A stretch of DNA of 11,882 nucleotides, taken from the NCBI GenBank assembly GCA_025455635.1, contig JALOMF010000067.1, forward strand, positions 1 through 11,882, given 5' to 3'. How positions within the stretch are numbered: position 1 is the first letter of the stretch; each line of letters begins with the position of its first letter. The DNA is from Saprospiraceae bacterium (GTDB lineage Bacteria > Bacteroidota > Bacteroidia > Chitinophagales > Saprospiraceae). The position numbers were made by a program, and so were the translations under genes. The notes beneath the pieces are model-generated. The model was not told the origin of the DNA and did no database searches. It worked only from the letters and a program-made list of their open reading frames with translations. Shown piece after piece: positions 5,582 through 11,882 of this stretch.

Positions 5582-8500
5582 TTAATGCTTCATTAGTTGA
5601 TATGCGACGAGCGCTCCCCCGTTTATGCCGAGCAGGATGTTGTTTTCGATTACCGCCACGCAGCGCACATCTCCCCGTACCTGCAAGCCCGATTGCGGCT
5701 GTGGCACATAGCGGAACTGCCCCTTTCCATCCCCTTGCAGCAGTACCCCGTGGTTGGCATCTGCCATGCCGAGGCGCAGTTTCAGGTGGCGGTCGTTGCC
5801 GAGGAGCAGGAGGTCGTCGTGGCCGTCCCCATCGGCATCCAGGACGGCGATACAATGCACAGGCGCAAACTGCGCCTGCACTGGCAATTGCCCCAATTTA
5901 TACTTTCCATCAGCCCCACTTAGGAGTAGCGTCGTTTCTAAGTAATTGGCTGTTAATTGTTTAGCTTTTTTTAATTCGCCTTCGGCAAACAAGTCCGTAG
6001 TCGTCACCGTAGCGTAGCTTTTGAAATCGGTGAACCGTTTTTTGAACTTCGGCAACTGCTGCACCAGCTCGTCACGGGTTAGGTACGGGTAAGATTTGCC
6101 CTGGACATACGTGCAAAGAATCGGGTCCACCGCGCCATTTTCATCAAAGTCGGCATGGAAAAGCTCGGCAGGCTCAGCGTCCGACGCCTTGATTTGGGTG
6201 TTCGAGCCGAGGTTCCCGACGATGAAGTCGGGTCGGCCATCCTTGTTCAGGTCGGCGACCTCGATGCAGTTCCACATCCCATTGTACGCCTTCCCAAAAA
6301 CCTGCTCGGTGGCAGGCCGCAGCTTGCCGCCCTCGTTGAGGTAGGCTGCCACGGGCATCCATTCGCCCACGGTCACGAGGTCTTGCTTTCCATCCTGGTT
6401 CAAGTCTGCCCACACGGCGTCGCAGACCATGCCGGCCTGCACCAAATCGGGGGCGAGCGCCTTTGTTTGCTCCGCAAAAACGCCCTTGCCATCGTTCACG
6501 AGCAGGTAGCTGGCTGGTGCTTCTGGGTAGCGGCCCGGCACTACCCGGCCTCCCACGAAGAGGTCGGGATGGCCGTCACCGTTCAGGTCGCCCACGGCCA
6601 CGCAGCCCTTGCTGGCGGTTGCCTTCGGCAATGCGTTGGGGGATTTTGAGAAGCTGCCTTTCCCATCGTTCAAATAAAGCCGGTCTTGCAGCGCCGCATC
6701 GTCCGGCTGGAACTGGTGGTAGCCGCCGCTGGCCACGTAGAGGTCCAAGTCCCCATCTCCATCCGCATCGAAGAGGGCAGCGTCGGCATCCTCGCTGGCC
6801 TTGTCCGCTTCAAAAACGGGTGCGTTGGCTTTGCTGAACTGCCCGTTTTTACCCTGAAAAAACACGCTGGCCGCCTGGCCTGCTGCACCGCCGATGAAGA
6901 GGTCTTCCGTGCCGTCGCCGTTCAGGTCGCCCTTGGCCATGCACGGGCCTTGGGTGGACAGCTCCCCGATGAGCAGCTTCTGGCGGTCGAAATCACGGGA
7001 TGCGGTGGGCGGGTTGGTGTAATCTATGGGGGATTTAATTGGGGTAAATATCGGCGCATATTTGGCTTTTATTGGCTTCGCCAATTGCGCATTTTTTTCT
7101 TCTAAAATCAGGTTGGAATTAATGGCTATACCCGTCCTTTTTTCTTGCTTGCCAGTTGGCCAATTAATAATCAATGAATCAATATTGGCTGTTTTCCCCA
7201 AACCAATATGCAACATGGGCGAAACGGCGGAGAGATAGCCACGAGCGGGATTTTGCTCTGCAAAAAACTGCTTGCCCCCTGCAAATACTGCTACTTTCGC
7301 TCCAAGCCCTTGGGTGTTCATGCCCTCGCCCTTGAGCGTTATTTGCAGGTAATTCCCCGCTTTTTTATCCACGATATTTTCATAAATAAAAGCGGGTTTA
7401 TTGACGTTGTTTACGATTAAATCAAGGTCGCCGTCCTTGTCCAGGTCGGCATATACGGCGCCATTGCTATTGCTCGGCTGGCCCATCCCGCAAGCGGTGG
7501 TGATATTGTCGAAATGCAGTTCGCCATTGCCCCGGAATAAATAATTCGTGACGTTGGAGGCGGGCATATTTTTAATGATTTCCAGCACATCCTCCCGTTG
7601 CAGCCGCCCTTTTTTCTGCACGAAATCATCCATGTAGGCGATGAAGTCGAGGTTGGTGTAGTCACGGTTGTAGCCGTTGGTGATGTAGAGGTCACGCTGG
7701 CCGTCGTTGTCGTAGTCGGCGGCGAGGGCCGACCAGCTCCAGTCGGTGTTGGAGATGCCCGCCAGTTGGCCAACTTCCGAAAAAGTTCCGTCCCCGTTAT
7801 TGAGTTGGAGCATGTTCCGCATGAACTGGTGGTAGAAGCCACTGCGCACGTTCAGGTCGAACTTGCCGTAGTTGTCGGGGGCGAGCAGGAGTTTTTGGCG
7901 GGCATTGTCCTCCGGCAGCATATCGAGGGTGATGAGGTCGGGCAGGCCGTCGTGGTTGAGGTCGGCCACGTCGCTGCCCATGCTGAACTGGCTGGTGTGG
8001 TTGATGGCGCTCCTCAATTCATTTGAAAATGTGCCGTCGCCGTTGTTCATGTACAGGTAATCCGGCACATTGTAGTCATTGGAAACATAAAAATCCGGCC
8101 AGCCGTCGGCATTGAAGTCACTGATGGCGAGGCCGAGGCCGTAGCTAAGTTCGGAGCAGTTGAGGCCCGACTTTTCGGTCACGTCGGCGAATTTGCCCCT
8201 GTCCTGCTTGAACAAACGGAGGCCCATCGTGGGGCTGCTGGCCATGAGTTGGGCGGTGGTTTGGGCCTCGTTGAGCATAGGCAGGTTCTTGGGGTTGTGC
8301 TGGAGCAGGAGCATGTCGAGGTCGCCGTCGCGGTCGTAGTCGAGGAAGTAGGATTGGTTGGAGTGGCCGGGGCTGTCGAGGCCAAACTCGGCGGCACGCT
8401 CCTGAAAGGTGGCGCCACGGCTGCCTTCCATTGTGCTGTTGATAAACAATTGGTTTCGCTTTTTTTCATCCGGTAAATTGCCTGAGTAGCAAAGGTAGAT

Positions 8501-8932
8501 GTCGAGCTTGCCGTCGCCGTTGATGTCCACTACGTTCACGCCGGTTTTCCAGGGGCCGGGCCTGCCGCCAGCGCCGGATGCACCGGTCGCATCCCGAAAA
8601 CTGAGGCCGCCCTTGCCCTCGTTGAGGTAGAGCTTGCAGTCGCCCATGTTGGAGGTGAAGTAGAGGTCGAGCCAGCCGTCTTTGTTGAAATCGCCCGTGG
8701 CCACGCCGCCGCCGTTGTAGAAGTACTCGTACATGAGGATGTTGGTGTTGGGGCCTTCGTCGAGTTGGTTGACGAAGTCAACGCCCGTTTTTTCGGGAGG
8801 GAGGAGGTTGAACAGCACGGGGCCATCGGCTTGGCTGGAGGCAGGTGAAGGGGTTTGTTCCTCCTTTTTGCAACCCAAAAATAGCAGGGAAAACATGGTG
8901 GCCAAGGCGGCAGTAGTACAGTATCTCTTCAT
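5582..8932 (-). CDS. Large FG-GAP/VCBS repeat lipoprotein with ASPIC/UnbV domain (CRTAC1-like)
   Basis: The 1116-residue product begins with a lipoprotein signal (LLFLGC, lipidated Cys21) followed by KKEEQ; C-x-K-(D/E)2 is the export signal that sends Bacteroidota lipoproteins to the cell surface. The ATG at 8932 places this signal at the N-terminus; the frame extends to 9010 only through an upstream hairpin. Two repeat regions (about 40-520 and 650-1050) carry 14 acidic DxDxDG-like calcium-binding motifs, such as DINGDGKLD, DYDRDGDLD and DADGDGDLD, consistent with two beta-propellers. Between them lies an ASPIC/UnbV domain (about 528-597; GLGAKVAVFAGGKQ, INWPTGKQE). No catalytic motif was recognised. 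Proteins of this architecture recur beside SusC/SusD genes in Bacteroidota, so a surface ligand-binding role in the same uptake system is likely. The order of genes suggests an operon with susD, modulated by the hairpin in the spacer. Confidence 0.93.
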   Translation of the reverse strand: MKRYCTTAALATMFSLLFLGCKKEEQTPSPASSQADGPVLFNLLPPEKTGVDFVNQLDEGPNTNILMYEYFYNGGGVATGDFNKDGWLDLYFTSNMGDCKLYLNEGKGGLSFRDATGASGAGGRPGPWKTGVNVVDINGDGKLDIYLCYSGNLPDEKKRNQLFINSTMEGSRGATFQERAAEFGLDSPGHSNQSYFLDYDRDGDLDMLLLQHNPKNLPMLNEAQTTAQLMASSPTMGLRLFKQDRGKFADVTEKSGLNCSELSYGLGLAISDFNADGWPDFYVSNDYNVPDYLYMNNGDGTFSNELRSAINHTSQFSMGSDVADLNHDGLPDLITLDMLPEDNARQKLLLAPDNYGKFDLNVRSGFYHQFMRNMLQLNNGDGTFSEVGQLAGISNTDWSWSALAADYDNDGQRDLYITNGYNRDYTNLDFIAYMDDFVQKKGRLQREDVLEIIKNMPASNVTNYLFRGNGELHFDNITTACGMGQPSNSNGAVYADLDKDGDLDLIVNNVNKPAFIYENIVDKKAGNYLQITLKGEGMNTQGLGAKVAVFAGGKQFFAEQNPARGYLSAVSPMLHIGLGKTANIDSLIINWPTGKQEKRTGIAINSNLILEEKNAQLAKPIKAKYAPIFTPIKSPIDYTNPPTASRDFDRQKLLIGELSTQGPCMAKGDLNGDGTEDLFIGGAAGQAASVFFQGKNGQFSKANAPVFEADKASEDADAALFDADGDGDLDLYVASGGYHQFQPDDAALQDRLYLNDGKGSFSKSPNALPKATASKGCVAVGDLNGDGHPDLFVGGRVVPGRYPEAPASYLLVNDGKGVFAEQTKALAPDLVQAGMVCDAVWADLNQDGKQDLVTVGEWMPVAAYLNEGGKLRPATEQVFGKAYNGMWNCIEVADLNKDGRPDFIVGNLGSNTQIKASDAEPAELFHADFDENGAVDPILCTYVQGKSYPYLTRDELVQQLPKFKKRFTDFKSYATVTTTDLFAEGELKKAKQLTANYLETTLLLSGADGKYKLGQLPVQAQFAPVHCIAVLDADGDGHDDLLLLGNDRHLKLRLGMADANHGVLLQGDGKGQFRYVPQPQSGLQVRGDVRCVAVIENNILLGINGGALVAYQLMKH

Positions 8933-8991
8933 AGTTTTTAAAAAATGGAATTCAAGGGCAATATAGGGATTTCGGGCATTTCCAAAACGAC

Positions 8992-9026
8992 ACTCCCCCA
9001 ACCCCTGCATGAGGGATTGGGGGAGT
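8992..9026 (-). terminator. Strong 15-bp hairpin between susD and the FG-GAP lipoprotein gene
   Basis: Arms at 8992-9006 and 9012-9026 pair over 15 bp around a 5-nt loop. The single mismatch on the plus strand becomes a U-G wobble in the minus-strand RNA, so the hairpin is uninterrupted exactly in the direction of transcription of the sus genes. The stem is C/G-rich (actccccca core). The downstream flank in that RNA (GTGTCGTTTTGG) has only a short U run, so it may be a leaky terminator or an RNA-stability element lowering expression of the lipoprotein gene relative to susC and susD. Confidence 0.65.
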
Positions 9027-9090
9027 TGCCGAATACGGAGAACTTGGAGGCCAGGAACCTATGCAATTCCGAGTTGTTCCAAATTCATCT

Positions 9091-10968
9091 TTAGTACCCC
9101 GGGTTCTGCACCAGCTTGCTGTTCCGGTTTATCTCGTCCCTGCTGATGGGGCGATAGTACATTTTGTCGTTCCAAGTACGGGTCTCGTTGTCGTTGTTGT
9201 CATACACGGTGTAAGTGTAATCGTACTTGGTTTTGTCGTGGCGGTAAGGCACATGCGGCGTTTGGCCAGGCTTCAAAGTGGCGGTCACGTTGATGGCTTG
9301 AATGATGCGTCCCAGTTGGTCGCCAATCATCCAGCGGCGGCCATCATGATAGCGGTGCTCTTCATAGGCCAATTCTATACGGCGCTCGTTGCGGATGCGG
9401 TCACGGAGGGCATCGCCAGCATCGTTGATGGCAGGCATACCGGCCCTGAAGCGGATTTTGTTGATCCATTCGCGAGCCTTGTCCTCTTCACCCAATTCCT
9501 GGGAGGCTTCTGCGTAAATAAGCGCCATTTCTGTATAGCGGATGAACGGCCAAGGAATGACTTGCGCACTGGACTGGTTATCAGGCAATGCAGGATCTGG
9601 GTCAATGAACTTACGGGTGTAGTAGTGGGTGCGGGTACCGTTCCAGTCCTCAATAGAAGATTTGCGGGTATCAATACCATTGATGAGGTTGCCATTGCCA
9701 TCGTCATAGTAGCCAGTCTGGATTTGGTCAGCTGGTTCCAGCGCTGTAACGTCGGATGGACGTGGCTTCCAAGGTGCGCCATCATAAAGCACGGTTGCGT
9801 AGAAACGTGGGTCACGGCCCGTATAAGGGTCTGCTTTGTGGGCTGGGTTGTTCCAGTCGAACTTGGAGCCGTCCATCATCTCGTAGTCGTCCACGAGCTG
9901 CTGGATGGGGGTGTTGCCTGCCCAGTTGTGGTAGCCGTTCGGGCCGTTGTTGATGCCATAGTGGATGCCACCAAGCGGCCAGTTGGTTTCCTGAACAAAC
10001 TGTGGCGTGTGGGTACGCTGGAAGATAAGTTCTACGGCAGCGGTGGGATCGCCAACCTTGCTCTTGCCACCCATGGCAATGGAATTGTAGTTGCTCTGGC
10101 CTTCTGCGGCAGAAACAGGGCCTGAGAGGTCAAGCTTGTAACCTGTGCCAGCATCGAGCACGGCTTTGGCGGCCTCTTGGGCAGCCCTCCAACGGGCAGC
10201 ACGGTCGCCACCAGTGTAAGCAACCAAGGCAATGTCGTTGAACCCGCCTAGCACAGAGGATTTGGCCTGGGCCGTAGAAGCATCGTGGAGGTCGCTGGCT
10301 GCGTACAACAATTGGCGGGCCTTGAGTGCCATGGCGCTCAACCTGGAAGCACGGCCCGGCGTTTCAGGCTTGCCATCCAACAATGTAGCGGCTTGGTCAA
10401 GGTCGGCCACGATGAAGTTTACGCACTCTTCATAAGTGTTGCGGGCAACGGTGTAGTCCTCATTGAGGCCATAAGGCTTGGCAATGAGCGGTACCCCACC
10501 ATAGTAGCGCACGAGCTGGTGGTAGTAGTAGGCACGGAGGAAGTGCGCCTCGCCGAGCAGCCTGTCACGGAGTTCTGTGTCCGCAAAAGTTGCCTTCGGA
10601 AGGTTCTCGATGGCAATGTTCGCTTGCCGGATGGCGAGGTACATGTTGCCCCACTCGTAGGTTGCGCTTTTCCATGCGAGGGCGCCTGGGCTTTCAGCAC
10701 CTTCGGTGAAGGTATTGATGTTACGACCAGCGTGGGTGAACATGGCCTCGTCGGTGTAGGCAGCCAAGGCTTGCTCCTCGAAGCCGCCGTAACCGAGGAA
10801 GGAATAAACGTTGAACACAAAGGCTTCTGACAATGGGCCATCGGCCCAAGTGGCATCGCTGGAAATCCTGTCCAACGGCTTCGTGTTCAAGAAGTCATCG
10901 TTGCACGACATTGGCAGCAGGGCCATGGCGCCGAACGCAATGAAGTAGAGGAATTTAAAATTTTTCAT
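9091..10968 (-). CDS. SusD/RagB family nutrient-binding outer-membrane lipoprotein
   Basis: The 625-residue product is the lid that captures substrate over a SusC-type TonB-dependent porin. It starts with a lipoprotein signal (LLPMSC, lipidated Cys22) followed by NDDFLNTKPLD, a classic SusD opening. The TPR region contains LLGEAHFLRAYYYHQLVRYY and GGVPLI (about 165-190). The C-terminal SusD domain has IRYTEMALIYAEASQELG, INKIRFRAGMP and RIRNERRIELAYEEHRYHD, and the protein ends in NPGY as in many homologues. The ATG at 10968 is chosen because the signal peptide begins there; the frame continues upstream to 11082 into the end of susC, in a different frame. Only 13 bp separate it from the susC stop, so the two are one transcription unit. 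The substrate cannot be read from the sequence; no glycoside hydrolase, sulfatase, peptidase or sigma/anti-sigma gene is in view to hint at it. Confidence 0.96.
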   Translation of the reverse strand: MKNFKFLYFIAFGAMALLPMSCNDDFLNTKPLDRISSDATWADGPLSEAFVFNVYSFLGYGGFEEQALAAYTDEAMFTHAGRNINTFTEGAESPGALAWKSATYEWGNMYLAIRQANIAIENLPKATFADTELRDRLLGEAHFLRAYYYHQLVRYYGGVPLIAKPYGLNEDYTVARNTYEECVNFIVADLDQAATLLDGKPETPGRASRLSAMALKARQLLYAASDLHDASTAQAKSSVLGGFNDIALVAYTGGDRAARWRAAQEAAKAVLDAGTGYKLDLSGPVSAAEGQSNYNSIAMGGKSKVGDPTAAVELIFQRTHTPQFVQETNWPLGGIHYGINNGPNGYHNWAGNTPIQQLVDDYEMMDGSKFDWNNPAHKADPYTGRDPRFYATVLYDGAPWKPRPSDVTALEPADQIQTGYYDDGNGNLINGIDTRKSSIEDWNGTRTHYYTRKFIDPDPALPDNQSSAQVIPWPFIRYTEMALIYAEASQELGEEDKAREWINKIRFRAGMPAINDAGDALRDRIRNERRIELAYEEHRYHDGRRWMIGDQLGRIIQAINVTATLKPGQTPHVPYRHDKTKYDYTYTVYDNNDNETRTWNDKMYYRPISRDEINRNSKLVQNPGY

Positions 10969-10981
10969 GACAATTTTTTGA

Positions 10982-11882
10982 TTAGAATGATAGACTTGCT
11001 CCAAAATTAAGTACCCGTGATTGCGGGTAGAATGTTCCGGCCTGATTTTCAGACTCTGGGTCAAATATCCCATGCCTGTCAAAGGTGAACAAATTTAGCG
11101 CATTAAAATAAACCCTCAAATCCCTGATCCTCACTTTATCGCTAAATCCTTTGCCAAAGGTATAACCAATTTCCATGTTTTTCAACCGGACATAATCCTT
11201 GCTGAACAAGAAATAATCGTTGTTACCATAAGGGCCACCCGTGAAATAAGTATCGCCCCGGCTTGCGAGGCGTGGGTGTTCGCTGCTCGGATTTTCAATG
11301 CTCCAACGATTGTCGTGGTTGTATTTCAGGTAGTTTCCAATATCGCCCGACTCTGTCTGTACCCTGAACAACGCACCGACCGCACCTTGAAACAACAACG
11401 AGAAATCAAAGTTTTTGTAATTGGCAGTAAATGTGCCACCAAAGAAAAATATTGGGGTAGCGTTTTTGTCCAAACGAACTTGGTCATCTGCATTGATTTT
11501 GCCATCACCGTTGTAATCTTTGAACTTCATGTCGCCGGGTTTGAGTGTGCCACTCGCTCCGATGACCTCTGAGTAGTCAATTGTATTGGCTTCGATTTCC
11601 GCTTGGTCCCTGAATGCACCATCTGACTCATAAACAAGGAACGCACCAATTGGCTTGCCTTCTTGCTTCTGGTATTCGGGAATGCCAGGCACTTCGTCCA
11701 TGAATATCACCTTGTTCTTCGCATAACCGCCATTGATGCCAGCGCTCCAGCGGAATTCAGAATTGGCCTTGCTGTTGTAAACCAAATTGTACTCGAAGCC
11801 AGAGTTGTCCACTTCGCCTCTATTGACTGGCGGCAGCAAGGTGCTGATACCAGAAGAGGCTGGGGTGGAACCCGTTTCTTGA
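10982..11882 (-). CDS. SusC/RagA family TonB-dependent outer-membrane transporter, C-terminal part
   Basis: Only the last 299 residues are visible; the frame remains open to the right-hand window edge, so the plug domain and TonB box lie outside. The visible part is the end of the 22-strand beta-barrel with SusC-specific motifs: LLPPVNRGEVDNSGFEYN at the N-terminal side, GKPIGAFLVYESDGAFRDQ, and the acidic loop KDYNGDGKINADDQV, which resembles a calcium-binding EF-hand-like turn, followed by NYKNFDFSLLFQGAVG. The chain ends in a terminal aromatic residue (ASLSF), the usual signal for insertion by the BAM complex. It lies upstream of susD in the same operon and forms the energy-dependent channel of the pair. 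A typical SusC has around 1000 residues, so roughly 700 are missing. Confidence 0.95.
   Translation of the reverse strand, partial: QETGSTPASSGISTLLPPVNRGEVDNSGFEYNLVYNSKANSEFRWSAGINGGYAKNKVIFMDEVPGIPEYQKQEGKPIGAFLVYESDGAFRDQAEIEANTIDYSEVIGASGTLKPGDMKFKDYNGDGKINADDQVRLDKNATPIFFFGGTFTANYKNFDFSLLFQGAVGALFRVQTESGDIGNYLKYNHDNRWSIENPSSEHPRLASRGDTYFTGGPYGNNDYFLFSKDYVRLKNMEIGYTFGKGFSDKVRIRDLRVYFNALNLFTFDRHGIFDPESENQAGTFYPQSRVLNFGASLSF

Noticed and set aside
7417..7842. A Thr/Ser-rich minus-strand frame inside the FG-GAP gene
   Set aside because: It is a shifted reading of the same repeats (runs of Thr from GAC-rich repeats) and is not an independent gene or a frameshifted part.
5597..8476. Several 70-164 codon plus-strand frames antisense to the FG-GAP lipoprotein gene
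   Set aside because: They arise from the repetitive Asp/Gly codons of the repeats read backwards; their sequences are repetitive and have no start or domain support.
9061..10125. A 354-codon open frame on the plus strand, antisense to susD
   Set aside because: The opposite strand encodes an unmistakable SusD with family motifs throughout; the antisense product is low-complexity Val/Gly/Ala sequence without a domain, as expected from codon bias of the real gene.
1..11882. Mobile elements, integrase, attachment sites, tRNA genes, CRISPR repeats
   Set aside because: I looked for transposase-like or integrase-like proteins, regularly spaced repeats and cloverleaf arms and saw none; the acquired-DNA idea for bases 1-350 rests on composition alone.

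Overview
The window reads as a chromosomal segment of a member of the Bacteroidota, plausibly from the Saprospiraceae/Chitinophagales side of the phylum, although the exact lineage cannot be fixed from this sequence. The reasons are a SusC/SusD pair, lipoproteins with Bacteroidota-type export signals, no clear Shine-Dalgarno sequences, and one promoter matching the TTG-N17-TAnnTTTG pattern of this phylum. Most of the window is moderately GC-rich. The first ~350 bases are clearly AT-rich.

Layout. (1) Bases 1-1284 hold a two-gene module that overlaps by 14 bp: the C-terminal part of an SMC/OLD-like AAA ATPase cut by the window edge, and a small protein with a PD-(D/E)XK nuclease-like signature (PD, 17 residues, ELK). 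This is the best candidate for an uncharacterised system, most likely anti-phage or anti-plasmid defence. The small gene seems to end early through a one-base slip in a C run, with a 25-codon continuation in the next frame. (2) Bases 1370-4354 hold housekeeping and stress genes in alternating orientation: a CoA-binding Rossmann protein, an OsmC peroxiredoxin on the other strand, queuine tRNA-ribosyltransferase (tgt) and a tandem universal stress protein. The convergent CoA-binding/osmC pair is separated by a long hairpin. The Tgt has serines at all three cysteine positions of the usual zinc site. (3) Bases 4599-5570 encode a secreted PA14-OmpA fusion that probably ties a carbohydrate-binding domain to peptidoglycan. 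(4) Bases 5582-11882 on the minus strand form a nutrient-uptake cluster transcribed from right to left: the C-terminal part of a SusC TonB-dependent porin, a SusD lipoprotein 13 bp later, then, after a 158-bp spacer with a strong 15-bp hairpin, a 1116-residue surface lipoprotein with FG-GAP/VCBS repeats and an ASPIC/UnbV domain.

How the genes work together. SusC and SusD form the outer-membrane transporter with its substrate-capturing lid. The large repeat lipoprotein is probably a surface-exposed partner whose expression is set lower by the intergenic hairpin. The PA14-OmpA gene converges on this cluster with only 11 bp between stop codons and may belong to the same cell-envelope glycan-handling theme, but nothing links it directly. 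No tRNA, rRNA, CRISPR array, insertion sequence or integrase was seen, and no gene-free stretch exceeds 300 bases.
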